Source: JAAZLS01 sp964585925
GTDB lineage: Bacteria > Bacillota > Dethiobacteria > DTU022
Assembly: GCA_964585925.1 (NCBI GenBank)
Contig: CAZPFS010000002.1
Coordinates: 1-64,000 of the forward strand
Direction: 5' to 3'
DNA length: 64,000 bases
Both the position numbers and the translations under genes were made by a program. Position 1 is the stretch's first letter; every line of letters begins with the position of its first letter. Positions 8,228-16,689 of this stretch are shown here, piece after piece. The notes under the pieces are model-generated. The model searched no databases. It saw only the letters and a program-made list of their open reading frames with translations, and had not been told where the DNA came from.

Positions 8228-9544
8228 TCAGTAGTTGGAAGATGTCCCTCTTTTTTCCTGCTCATTCTCCCTATTTCCGGCAAGGTACATCCACTCGACA
8301 AAGATCCCGTAACCCCTGGTGGGATCGTTGATAAATACATGGGTTACCGCACCCACGATCCTCCCGTTTTGGATAACCGGACTGCCGCTCATCCCCTGTA
8401 CGATACCCCCGGTTGCCGCCAGCAGCTTTTCGTCTACCACTTTCAATATAAACCCTTTGTCGGAGGGCCTGACTTGGCTAGCCAGCCTTTCAATTTCCAC
8501 CTGGAAACTGCCGATGGTTTCTCCTTCGATCACGGTCAATATTTCTGCCGGGCCTGTTTCCACCTGGGAGGCCAGGGCCATGGGGATTGCTTTTTCCAAG
8601 GACCGGAATGAATCCATGCGGCCAAAAATACCGTAAGGTGTGTTTTGGTCAATATTCCCCCCAAAATCATTTTGATCAATAAAAATCCCGGTTTTTTCTC
8701 CCGGTTTTCCTTTACAGGCAGTTTTAATGTTGATTATTTTTGCCCTGACGATATTTCCTCCCTGTATATCAACCGGTTTGTTACTGTCGGCATCGATAAT
8801 AATATGCCCCAATGCTCCATAGCGCTCTGTCGCCGGATCATAATACGAAAGCGTGCCCACGCCGGCCGCGGAGTCCCTGATATACAAACCTATCCGCCAG
8901 GAGGTGTCCGGCTCTGAATAGAGCGGAGTAACGGAAATATTTTTTTCATGGCCCTCCCGAAGGACGGTCAACATGATCGGGGGTGGCGGTTCACGATCGG
9001 GTTTGTGAAGAAGCTTTGCCGCCTGGTTGACATCAGTGACCTTCTTTCCGTCTATGGCCACGATCACGTCTCCCACCCGTATTCCTGATTCTCGCGACGG
9101 GGAACGGCTCTGTCCTTCTGATTCGAAAAAGTAATAACCCACCACGGTTATTCCCGGAGAATTCAGCTTTATCCCGATCGAATGCCCCCCCGGTATGAGG
9201 CGTACTTCCGGCAAAATATTTACAGTGATCTGCCTCAGCGGGAGAAGCCCAAACAGGGAAATTTCCAGGTCCACTTCCCCCAGAGAAAGGGCCTCCAGGT
9301 TTAAAGGAGCCAGAATTTGCATGGCCTTGTTGGTCAAGGGACAGCCGTTGAGCCGCACCACTCCTTCACGGCTGGCTTTTATATAGATGAAGGGAAGATT
9401 TAAATTAACATAATATACATCCCCTTCCATGAGCCTCAGTTCTGCCGACAGATTGGTTTGGAGTTGCCAGCCGGCAAAAATTATCAGGAAAGCCAGAACG
9501 AAACTGGTCCAGAATATTAGATGCCTTTTATAATGTGATTTCAT
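8228..9544 (-). CDS. spoIVB: SpoIVB peptidase
   Basis: SpoIVB is a serine peptidase secreted from the forespore into the intermembrane space, where it triggers SpoIVFA cleavage and pro-sigma-K processing. The 438-residue protein has an N-terminal membrane/signal segment (about 10-28), a PDZ domain around residues 140-200 (SGIRVGDVIVAIDGKKV) and the S55 peptidase domain with the histidine in YGALGHIIIDAD and the nucleophilic serine in QGMSGSPVIQNGRIVGAVTHV. The ATG is preceded by AGAGGAAGG. In most relatives it lies directly after recN in the same direction; here it is inverted. Confidence 0.95.
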   Translation of the reverse strand: MKSHYKRHLIFWTSFVLAFLIIFAGWQLQTNLSAELRLMEGDVYYVNLNLPFIYIKASREGVVRLNGCPLTNKAMQILAPLNLEALSLGEVDLEISLFGLLPLRQITVNILPEVRLIPGGHSIGIKLNSPGITVVGYYFFESEGQSRSPSRESGIRVGDVIVAIDGKKVTDVNQAAKLLHKPDREPPPPIMLTVLREGHEKNISVTPLYSEPDTSWRIGLYIRDSAAGVGTLSYYDPATERYGALGHIIIDADSNKPVDIQGGNIVRAKIINIKTACKGKPGEKTGIFIDQNDFGGNIDQNTPYGIFGRMDSFRSLEKAIPMALASQVETGPAEILTVIEGETIGSFQVEIERLASQVRPSDKGFILKVVDEKLLAATGGIVQGMSGSPVIQNGRIVGAVTHVFINDPTRGYGIFVEWMYLAGNRENEQEKRGTSSNY

Positions 9545-9756
9545 TGTTATTTTGTTCAGCCTTCCTCTTAAAATGGATTGAATTAAAAACGTTATTTTCC
9601 CTATCGGTATTGGTCAGGTATCTACTAAAATAACCTTTTCCCAGGCAATTTATCCTCAGAAGTTAACATAATCTGTAAGTTATATTTCCCATTACGGAGA
9701 TAATCAGGCAACAGATTTTATTATTTGGACCGAATTTCCGATATATCCGAGGGTGT

Positions 9757-9800
9757 TCCGAAAATTCCCCCGGCCTCCTTATTAGGGGGATTCGGAGGGA
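9757..9800 (+). promoter_or_regulatory. Hairpin overlapping the steA ribosome binding site
   Basis: TCCGAA...TCCCCC (9757-9771, 3-nt bulge) pairs with GGGGGATTCGGA (9785-9796). The right arm runs into the Shine-Dalgarno GGAGGGA (9794-9800) of steA. The loop contains CCTCC (9774-9778), which can pair instead with GGAGG (9794-9798), so two alternative structures both affect the same ribosome binding site. Whether this regulates translation or acts as a transcription boundary is unknown. Confidence 0.4.
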
Positions 9801-9809
9801 TTTCATTAA

Positions 9810-10973
9810 TTGCGTTTGGGAATGATAGTAGCGGGGTGGATGTGCTTGGCGGTATTTGCCTATTGCGGTAAATTGAAAAAGGATCATCAGACCAAGCTGC
9901 TGGTACACCGGCTGCGCCCCGGAGATATAGCTCTGGTGGAGCATGCCGATATGGATCAATTGGCCGCGGAAAGCCTGATCCGCAGTGGGGTCAAGGTGGT
10001 GCTGAATTGCCAGCCTTTTTGCCGCGGAATATTCCCCCCCTCGTCGGTAGAAATATTGCTGAAACACGGTGTCTATTTGCTGGAGCATGTGAATCCCATG
10101 TTATTTGACCTGGTGGCGGAAGGGGAGATGATTGCCGTCCGGGAAGAGGTGATATACCGGCGAAACCAAAAGATTGGCCGGGGAATAAAGGTAGGCGATG
10201 ATTATTACCGTGAACTCCGCCGGCGTTTTCAGGAAGTGCCGTCCAGGGTGATAGATCGATTTGTAGTCAACACCCTTTCTTATGCCTACCAGGAACGGCA
10301 GTTGATTACCGGAAAACTGGTGCTGCCCCCGCTGGTCACCCGCCTGGAAAAACAACAGGTGGTGATTGTGGTCAGGGGGAAGGGCTATCGGGATGATTTG
10401 AGAGCACTCAAGTCTTACCTTCGTGAAAAATCCCCGGTACTGATCGGAGTGGATGGGGGCGGGGATGCTCTGATGGAGTTTGGCTTTGTCCCCGATATTT
10501 TGATCGGCGATATGGACAGTGTCAGTGACCGGGTTTTGAAACGCTCCCGGGAAAGGGTGGTCCATGCCTATCAGGACGGGCGGGGAATTCCGGGAAAAAG
10601 CCGGCTGGAAGCGTTGAGCCTGAACTGCCATATTTTATCCGCCCCCGGCACGAGTGAGGACATTGCTCTTTTGTTGGCCTACGAGGCTGGAGCCTCCCTG
10701 ATCGTGGCCATCGGCACTCATTTTTCAGTGGTGGAATTCCTGGAAAAAGGGCGCCCGGGAATGGCCAGCACTTTTTTGACCCGTCTCAAGGTGGGTGACC
10801 GGCTGGTTGATGCCAAAGGGGTAAGTCAGTTGTATGCCGGCCAAAAAACGGGCCGAATGCTGCCAGTGCTGGTATTGGCAGGTCTGGCCCCGTTGTTGGT
10901 GCTGGTAATGTGTTCTCCTCTGGTTAAACATCTTCTTTACCTGTTGGTGTTCAAGCTCAGGTTCGGATTATAA
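9810..10973 (+). CDS. steA: SteA-like cell-separation protein
   Basis: This 387-residue protein has a thiamin-pyrophosphokinase-like domain (about 170-330; note DILIGDMDSVSD) and a C-terminal transmembrane segment (about 347-380), the architecture of the putative cytokinetic ring protein SteA. In Corynebacterium, SteA works with SteB in cell envelope integrity and daughter-cell separation; that role is family knowledge and not proven here. The start is TTG at 9810 with GGAGGGA 9 nt upstream. The next gene is a SteB-like protein, which supports the call. Its start region lies in a strong hairpin. Confidence 0.8.
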   Translation: MRLGMIVAGWMCLAVFAYCGKLKKDHQTKLLVHRLRPGDIALVEHADMDQLAAESLIRSGVKVVLNCQPFCRGIFPPSSVEILLKHGVYLLEHVNPMLFDLVAEGEMIAVREEVIYRRNQKIGRGIKVGDDYYRELRRRFQEVPSRVIDRFVVNTLSYAYQERQLITGKLVLPPLVTRLEKQQVVIVVRGKGYRDDLRALKSYLREKSPVLIGVDGGGDALMEFGFVPDILIGDMDSVSDRVLKRSRERVVHAYQDGRGIPGKSRLEALSLNCHILSAPGTSEDIALLLAYEAGASLIVAIGTHFSVVEFLEKGRPGMASTFLTRLKVGDRLVDAKGVSQLYAGQKTGRMLPVLVLAGLAPLLVLVMCSPLVKHLLYLLVFKLRFGL

Positions 10974-11003
10974 TATCCCCGCCCGGAGATTGCAGGTGAG
11001 TGC

Positions 11004-11759
11004 ATGTTTGATTACCGGCCATACGTGATCACCATTGCCGCCATATTTTTGGCCCTGGCGTCAGGAATTGTAATTGGAATCACCTTTGGAGAAAATGTGG
11101 TGGTCTCCAATCAAAAAGAAACGATAGAAATCATGCAGCATCAACTGAAGGATTTAGAATACAAACTGGTGATCAAGCAGGAAGAGGTTGAACGTTGGCA
11201 GGTCCTGGAACCGATGGTGATCAAGGGATACCGGGGTTGTTTATCCCCCAAAAAAGTTATGGTGCTGGCGGTAGAAAATCCCCGGTCTCTGGTAAAGGAT
11301 ATGGTAAATTTACTTCAGGAAGGCGGGGCTCAGATCTGTCTGGTGGAAATGCCGGCTGCGGCCCCGGCGGCGGTAAAACTGGACGCTCAAACCGCCCGTG
11401 AATTTGCGGCCGAACTGACCGGGCAGGGGGGGATAGAAGCCTGTACCAGTGAGATTTTGTCCGTACAGGGGGGTATCTCGGGGCCTCCGGACTGGGTGGT
11501 CATGCATTTTTATGCCGGGCCGATCACTTCGGGCGATCATTTTTTAAAATTGCTGGGTGAGGAATTGATCTCGGCGGGAAACAAATTGATCGTGGTCTAT
11601 GGCGAAGGAAGTGATGAAAAAGAATTGTTTTCGGTGGAACCAATGATCGTCGAGCATTTTAATACTTTTTGGGGACAGTTGACCCTGCTTGAACTCGTGT
11701 CGGGAAATATGCAAAATATATTCTCTACCGGTGAAGGGGGCGCTGTCGGATGGAAGTAG
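11004..11759 (+). CDS. SteB/MctB-family membrane protein
   Basis: This 251-residue protein has one N-terminal transmembrane helix (about 7-27), a following coiled coil (about 33-70, EIMQHQLKDLEYKLVIKQEE) and an extracytoplasmic domain. This matches the family annotated as copper transporter MctB, to which corynebacterial SteB belongs. It directly follows steA (30 bp), as in the actinobacterial pair, so a role with SteA at the division septum is more likely than copper transport. GCAGGTGAGTGC precedes the ATG. The gene overlaps the next one by 10 bp. Confidence 0.75.
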   Translation: MFDYRPYVITIAAIFLALASGIVIGITFGENVVVSNQKETIEIMQHQLKDLEYKLVIKQEEVERWQVLEPMVIKGYRGCLSPKKVMVLAVENPRSLVKDMVNLLQEGGAQICLVEMPAAAPAAVKLDAQTAREFAAELTGQGGIEACTSEILSVQGGISGPPDWVVMHFYAGPITSGDHFLKLLGEELISAGNKLIVVYGEGSDEKELFSVEPMIVEHFNTFWGQLTLLELVSGNMQNIFSTGEGGAVGWK

Positions 11760-12436
11760 CGGCAATCATACCCGCCTACAACGAATCCCGGCATATTGGG
11801 GATACTGTAGCCGCCTTGAAAAATATAGTGGCCATTGCCGATATCCTGGTGGTGGATGACGGGTCCACCGATGACACTGCGGGCATTGCTTTTAACCGGG
11901 GGGCCCGGGTGTTGAGGCTTGACCGAAACCAGGGAAAGGGATATGCGGTCTGCCGGGGGCTAGAGATGGTAACCGCGCCCATAGTGGCGCTGGTGGACGG
12001 AGATTTAGGAGGTTCGGCAGGGGAAATCGGGGTGCTGCTTGGGCCTGTGCAGGTGGGTGAAGCGGATATGGCGGTGGCGGTATTGCCTCCCTGCCGGAAG
12101 GGGGGGTGGGGCATGGCTAAAAAGCTGGCTGCCTGGTCTGTACGGCGATCCTTCGGACGGGTATTGACCGAACCCCTGTCGGGGCAAAGGGCGCTGCGCA
12201 GGGAACTCTGGGCACTGCTTCGCTATCCCCCGCGGGGATTTGGTCTGGAAGTTGGCCTGGCTCTGGATTTTTTGTCGCAGGGATGCACGGTTTTGGAGAT
12301 AAACACCACAATTTCCCACCGGGAGCGGGGAAAGGATGTATTTTCCATTCTTCATCGGTTAAAACAAATGCTGGCCGTGCTCCGGGAAATTTATCTCCGG
12401 CGGGAACTTCTGTATTCCGGGGGGCGGCGGGGGTGA
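11750..12436 (+). CDS. Family 2 glycosyltransferase
   Basis: This 228-residue GT-A fold enzyme starts with the Rossmann-like strand VAAIIPAYNESRHIGDT, has the nucleotide-binding VVDDGSTDDT at residues 35-44 and a metal-binding DGD in ALVDGDLGG near residue 82. Such enzymes transfer a sugar from a nucleotide or polyprenyl donor; the substrate cannot be told. The ATG overlaps the steB-like gene by 10 bp and has GAAGGGGGC upstream. It sits in an operon-like row with a MraY-like transferase, which suggests an envelope polymer or lipid-linked glycan linked to the SteA/SteB pair. Confidence 0.85.
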   Translation: MEVAAIIPAYNESRHIGDTVAALKNIVAIADILVVDDGSTDDTAGIAFNRGARVLRLDRNQGKGYAVCRGLEMVTAPIVALVDGDLGGSAGEIGVLLGPVQVGEADMAVAVLPPCRKGGWGMAKKLAAWSVRRSFGRVLTEPLSGQRALRRELWALLRYPPRGFGLEVGLALDFLSQGCTVLEINTTISHRERGKDVFSILHRLKQMLAVLREIYLRRELLYSGGRRG

Positions 12437-13245
12437 AAGAGAGTATATTATTGCTATCGGCTCCCTGGGCCTGGTTCCTGGGCGGGAAACTGGCCGACTT
12501 ATACCGGGAAAGGGGAATATTGAAACCCAATTACCGGGGGGCGGAGATTACCCCCGCTCTTGGGCCGGCGATCTTGTTGGGTTACCTGCCCTCCCTGGGA
12601 CTGGCGGGTTATCTGGATTGCACCCGGGTGCCCCAGGTCATAACGATTGCGGCAGTACTGCTGGGGGTATCCCTGTTTGGATTGTGGGATGATCTGCTTG
12701 CCGATTCGGTATCGGGGTTCCGGGGGCATCTGGGGGCCCTGGTACAGGGAAAAATTACAGCCGGCCTGTTGAAAATGGTTCTTGCGGGAACAGTCGGTTT
12801 AATTTTTTCCCTGGCGCTGCCCTTCCCGATTGGCGGAAAAATACTGGCGGCAACCCTTACGGCGCTCAGCGCCAATGGCCTCAATTTGCTGGACCGGCGC
12901 CCCGGGAGGGCTCTCAAGGTCTTTTTTGCCGGTTCCGGCGCCTTGATCCTGGCGGCCGGGCCGGCCAACATACTGTGGTTGTTGTTGCCGTTGTCGGCGG
13001 TGGCCCTGGCGGTAGCCCCTCTGGACTTCGGCGCGCGGGCAATGTTGGGGGACTGCGGGGCCAATCTGCTGGGTGCGGCACTGGGCGTGGCCGCGGTATA
13101 TTGCCTGCCCTTTATACCCCAGTTGGCAATAGCTATTTTCTGGGCGGCGGTACATGTCTACTCCGAGATCTATTCCATCAGCCGGTTTATTGAGCGGCAT
13201 CCTCTTCTGAAATACCTGGACGGGTTGGGGTGTAACCATGAATAA
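12433..13245 (+). CDS. MraY/WecA-like glycosyl-1-phosphate transferase
   Basis: This is a polytopic membrane protein of 270 residues from the GTG at 12433, which overlaps the previous stop as GTGA. Longer upstream starts would lie inside the glycosyltransferase gene. Motifs of the polyprenyl-phosphate GlcNAc-1-P transferase family are visible: the acidic pair in FGLWDDLLAD, NGLNLLDRRPGRALK and DFGARAMLGDCGANLLGA. Family members attach sugar-1-phosphate to undecaprenyl phosphate. The protein is shorter than MraY (about 320 residues), so the substrate may differ. It probably works with the adjacent family 2 glycosyltransferase. Confidence 0.8.
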   Translation: MKESILLLSAPWAWFLGGKLADLYRERGILKPNYRGAEITPALGPAILLGYLPSLGLAGYLDCTRVPQVITIAAVLLGVSLFGLWDDLLADSVSGFRGHLGALVQGKITAGLLKMVLAGTVGLIFSLALPFPIGGKILAATLTALSANGLNLLDRRPGRALKVFFAGSGALILAAGPANILWLLLPLSAVALAVAPLDFGARAMLGDCGANLLGAALGVAAVYCLPFIPQLAIAIFWAAVHVYSEIYSISRFIERHPLLKYLDGLGCNHE

Positions 13246-14395
13246 ACACGGCGGCGGTGCCGAGCGGTACGAGACGGGGGTCAGGAGCCGAACGGTGATC
13301 CGCGAAAGAATTGGCGTGGTAAAGCATATAATTGCCTTCCGGCGGGATACCAGGGAGTTGCAGGTAAACATTGACGGGGAATTTGCCCCGGCTGTCAATT
13401 ATGATTTTTTGACCGGACCGGCTTTTCCCGGAGACCGGGTAGGGCTGAACACCCTGGCCGGTGAGCTGAACCTTGGAACGGGAGGCTATCATTTTGTCTG
13501 TCATAATTACAGCCGTTCCAGCCGGGGTTACCGGGGAACAGGGCACCTGATGAAACTGCGCTATACCCCTTGGCAATTCAACATTCTGAGCTGCGAGGAA
13601 GACGCCGCCGGCTACAAACCCGAAATTGAAGGGTTTACAGGGCTGGGCGGGATGCCGGTGATTATAGGGGAACTGCACAGTATGCTGGCCCCGGTGGCGG
13701 CCACGCTTCGCTATTACCTGCCCGGGCGCCGTATTGCATATGTGATGACGGACGGCGCAGCCCTGCCCCTTTCATTCAGCCGGACGGTGGAGGAACTGAT
13801 GCAGAAAGGAATTATCGAGGCCACGGTTACCTGTGGGCACGCGTTTGGCGGTGATTACGAGGCGGTAAATGTTTATTCAGCCCTGGTGTTCTGCCGGAGG
13901 GTGATCAAGGCCGACCTGGTTATTGTGGCCATGGGGCCCGGAAATGCCGGTACCGGAACAAGGTTTGGATTCAGCGGCATGGAGCTGGGGGAAAATGTAA
14001 ACCGGGTAAGCGCGCTGGGAGGGGTGCCCGTAGTTATTCCCAGAATGAGTTTTGCCGATCCCCGGCCGCGCCACCGGGGGATAAGCCATCATACCCTGAC
14101 CGCTCTGAAGGTGGCCTCGTGTCGCAAAGCATTCCTGCCGTTACCCCGCCTGTCCCCACCAAAAATGGGGTTGATCTTCCGGCAGCTTGCTGAACAGCGC
14201 CTGCTGGGAAATCACCGGGTAAAGGTCTGGCCCTGCTTGAAAGTGGATCGGATCATGAAAAGCCTCCAACTTTCTCCGCCGGAAAGCATGGGCCGCAGTT
14301 ATGATGACGATCCGGCTTTTTTCGAAGCAGCGGGAGCGGCCGGTTGGCAGGGTTTGCAACTGTATGCGATAACAAAAGGAAAATGCCGGCTGTAG
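13238..14395 (+). CDS. DUF3866 family protein
   Basis: This is a 385-residue soluble-looking protein that I recognise as the DUF3866 family, found in Actinobacteria and Clostridia and of unknown function. Notable segments are DRVGLNTLAGELNLGTGGYHFVCHN near 70-95, GHLMKLRYTPWQ, and a glycine-rich stretch IVAMGPGNAGTGTRFGFSG near 230-250 that could bind a ligand. No signal peptide is seen. The ATG at 13238 overlaps the upstream gene by 8 bp. Its steady place between the SteA/SteB-glycosyltransferase group and the Nudix gene suggests a related function, but I cannot assign one. Confidence 0.75.
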   Translation: MNKHGGGAERYETGVRSRTVIRERIGVVKHIIAFRRDTRELQVNIDGEFAPAVNYDFLTGPAFPGDRVGLNTLAGELNLGTGGYHFVCHNYSRSSRGYRGTGHLMKLRYTPWQFNILSCEEDAAGYKPEIEGFTGLGGMPVIIGELHSMLAPVAATLRYYLPGRRIAYVMTDGAALPLSFSRTVEELMQKGIIEATVTCGHAFGGDYEAVNVYSALVFCRRVIKADLVIVAMGPGNAGTGTRFGFSGMELGENVNRVSALGGVPVVIPRMSFADPRPRHRGISHHTLTALKVASCRKAFLPLPRLSPPKMGLIFRQLAEQRLLGNHRVKVWPCLKVDRIMKSLQLSPPESMGRSYDDDPAFFEAAGAAGWQGLQLYAITKGKCRL

Positions 14396-14441
14396 AAAGA
14401 AATAAAATAGAAAATTACCAGATTTGGGGAGGAGAAAATCC

Positions 14442-15002
14442 ATGGATCCACAGCTAGAGATAATTTCTTCCAAACACCTCTTCCGGGGCCGTATAGTATC
14501 GGTGCGAGAAGATCATCTTGAATTTCGGGAAGGGAATAGAAAAATGTGGTGGGAGGTGGTGGAGCATCCGGGCGCGGCTGCAATTCTGGCCCGGGAAGGC
14601 GATCAGATCATATTGCTCAGACAGTACCGCCACCCGGTTCGCCAGATTCTATGGGAGATACCCGCCGGCAAACTGGAGGCAGGTGAAAAACCGCTAGATT
14701 GCGCGCGCAGGGAGTTGGCCGAAGAAACCGGGTTCAGGGGAAAAAATTGGAGGCTGCTCGCCAGTTTTTATCCTTCACCGGGATTCTGCGATGAATTGAT
14801 CTATCTCTACGAAGCAACCGGGCTTGAGGCCGCGCCGGCCGAACCGGATGAACATGAGCAATTAGAGGTGGTAAGGCTTACCCTGAGCACGGCCCTGAAC
14901 ATGGTTTTAAAGGGCGAGATAACAGACGCCAAAACAATTATTGCCCTGAGCCATTTTCTTCCCGCCGGGGTTGGGAGCATAAACCGGCCTCTCGGTGCAT
15001 AA
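14442..15002 (+). CDS. Nudix hydrolase, ADP-ribose pyrophosphatase type
   Basis: This enzyme likely hydrolyses ADP-ribose or related nucleoside diphosphate sugars to AMP and a sugar phosphate. The start is the ATG at 14442, with GGGGAGG 9 nt upstream, giving 186 residues; an upstream TTG at 14424 is before the Shine-Dalgarno and is rejected. The Nudix box GKLEAGEKPLDC...RRELAEETGF spans about residues 76-98 with the metal-binding REL-EE core. IILLRQYRHPV and WEIPAGK are typical of the ADP-ribose branch. It precedes spoIIM, as is common in Clostridia. Confidence 0.92.
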   Translation: MDPQLEIISSKHLFRGRIVSVREDHLEFREGNRKMWWEVVEHPGAAAILAREGDQIILLRQYRHPVRQILWEIPAGKLEAGEKPLDCARRELAEETGFRGKNWRLLASFYPSPGFCDELIYLYEATGLEAAPAEPDEHEQLEVVRLTLSTALNMVLKGEITDAKTIIALSHFLPAGVGSINRPLGA

Positions 15003-15033
15003 AAATAACCGATTCACGGCAGGGAGGAACCAC

Positions 15034-15663
15034 GTGCGTAAAATTCAGGGCCAGATCCGGGAATACCTTCGGGAAAATATGGGGATGTATATATTCATGA
15101 TCATCCTGTTCAGTGCCGGCGTGCTGGCCGGAGCGTTCCAGGTTAGGGGGCTCGGGGACAACCAGCACACGGTGTTGCAACAGTACTTTGATCAGTTTGT
15201 GAGCGGTTGTCTGGAAAGCCAGGCTCCTGAGGGGCGCCTGATTTTGGGACAATCCGTAAAAATCAATTTTCAGTATCTTTTTTTGATCTGGCTTTCCGGT
15301 TTATTTATGTTTGGTTTTCCGGTAGCAGCGATATTGATCGGATGGAGGGGGTTTTCGGTAGGATTTGCGGTGGGTTTTCTGGTTGAGAGATCGGCGCTGG
15401 GGGGGGTGCTTTTTGCCTTGGGATCCATTCTTCCTCATAGCCTGCTGATCGTACCGGCATTGATTGTGATCGCGGTTACCGGGTTTTCTTTTTCGTGGTT
15501 AAGGTTTAAAAGCCGCCTGGAAAAAACCCCGTACCCGACCGGCAATCGCCTGCTACCATACACTGTTTTCAATATATTTATCGGGATGTTCATGATGGCC
15601 GGTTGCCTGGTAGAAGCATATATTTCGCCGGTCTTTATCAAGTTGCTGGCGCCGTACCTGTAA
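15034..15663 (+). CDS. spoIIM: Stage II sporulation protein M
   Basis: SpoIIM is a membrane component of the SpoIID-SpoIIM-SpoIIP complex that drives engulfment of the forespore. The protein is about 209 residues from the GTG at 15034, chosen because AGGGAGG (15021-15027) is 6 nt upstream. It has four to five transmembrane helices: about 20-38, 82-105, 108-125, 128-155 and 180-205. SpoIIP is encoded about 30 kb downstream. It follows the Nudix gene and precedes xerD, the usual Clostridial order. Confidence 0.9.
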   Translation: MRKIQGQIREYLRENMGMYIFMIILFSAGVLAGAFQVRGLGDNQHTVLQQYFDQFVSGCLESQAPEGRLILGQSVKINFQYLFLIWLSGLFMFGFPVAAILIGWRGFSVGFAVGFLVERSALGGVLFALGSILPHSLLIVPALIVIAVTGFSFSWLRFKSRLEKTPYPTGNRLLPYTVFNIFIGMFMMAGCLVEAYISPVFIKLLAPYL

Positions 15664-15685
15664 TAGACAACCCGATTTTTGTATC

Positions 15686-15802
15686 ATGCGCCAAGAAATG
15701 ATGGAAATATGTCCGACTCATCGTACTGGCAAAGGATTTCCTGTGTATTCTGTGGAATTAGTAGAAAGATTTGCCAATGCTAGTGAGGGTTGCTTACTTT
15801 GA
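15686..15802 (+). CDS. Possible 38-residue ORF coupled to xerD
   Basis: An ATG-initiated frame of 38 residues fills the gap between spoIIM and xerD. Its TGA overlaps the xerD start as TGATG, a typical coupling arrangement. It contains THRTGKGFPVYSVELVERF and two cysteines. No Shine-Dalgarno is visible before 15686, so it could also be the tail of a decayed gene or chance. I recognise no family. Confidence 0.3.
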   Translation: MRQEMMEICPTHRTGKGFPVYSVELVERFANASEGCLL

Positions 15803-16689
15803 TGAAAGCGTGCCTGAATAATTTTATCTATTACATAACGGTTGAAAAAGGCCTGACTAAGAATACCCTTGAATCATACCAAAGAGATATTTCGCAGTTT
15901 CTGCAGTTTCTGTCCAAAAACAAGGTCGATTCCCCCCAAAAAGTTAACCGGACGGTAATTGTCAAATATCTGGGCCATATGAAACATAAAGGTTACGCCA
16001 GTTCTACCATATCCCGAAACGTGGCTTCCCTGCGTTCTTTTTTCACCTTTATGGCTCAGGAAAATATAATCCCGGAGAATCCGGCTCAACAGTTGGAATC
16101 GCCGCGCCTGGAAAAAAAACTTCCCCGGGTGCTTACCCTGAAAGAGGTGGATCGGCTCCTTGATCAGCCTGCCTTGACTACCACCAACGGTTTGCGGGAC
16201 AAGGCAATGCTGGAACTTTTATATGCTTCCGGGATCCGGGTTTCCGAACTGGTGTCCCTGAATACCGCGGATTTCAACCAGGAAGTAGGATTTTTGCGAT
16301 GCCGGGGGAAAGGGATGAAAGAGCGGATAGTACCGGTAGGCAATATTGCCATTGGCTTTGTGCAGCAATACCTGAAACAGGGGCGTATAAAATTGGTTAA
16401 AACTACCGACGAGAATTCCCTGTTTCTCAATCATCATGGCCGGCGGCTTACCCGGCAGGGCTTCTGGAAAATCCTCAAAAAATATGCGGGCCATGCCAAG
16501 ATCGCCGGGGAAATAACGCCCCATACTCTGCGGCATTCTTTTGCCACCCATCTGCTGGAGAACGGCGCAGATCTGCGATCCGTGCAGGAGATGCTGGGGC
16601 ATTCCGATATTTCCACCACCCAGATCTACACCCATATTACCAGAAAGAAAATTCGTGAAGTCTATGACAAAACACACCCCCGAGCATAA
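15802..16689 (+). CDS. xerD: Tyrosine recombinase XerD
   Basis: XerD resolves chromosome dimers at dif with XerC, acting at the division septum. The 295 residues from the ATG at 15802 have the N-terminal SAM-like core-binding domain (1-100) and the catalytic domain with R146 in SGIRVSEL, K170, the HTLRH motif (H241, R244), H267 in MLGHSDI and nucleophile Y276 in TQIYTH. The ATG overlaps the stop of a small upstream ORF (TGATG); the alternative TTG at 15790 sits directly against GTGAGGG and is less likely. The XerC/XerD distinction rests on context (xerD-deoB-dacF) and is standard in Bacillota. Confidence 0.92.
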   Translation: MKACLNNFIYYITVEKGLTKNTLESYQRDISQFLQFLSKNKVDSPQKVNRTVIVKYLGHMKHKGYASSTISRNVASLRSFFTFMAQENIIPENPAQQLESPRLEKKLPRVLTLKEVDRLLDQPALTTTNGLRDKAMLELLYASGIRVSELVSLNTADFNQEVGFLRCRGKGMKERIVPVGNIAIGFVQQYLKQGRIKLVKTTDENSLFLNHHGRRLTRQGFWKILKKYAGHAKIAGEITPHTLRHSFATHLLENGADLRSVQEMLGHSDISTTQIYTHITRKKIREVYDKTHPRA

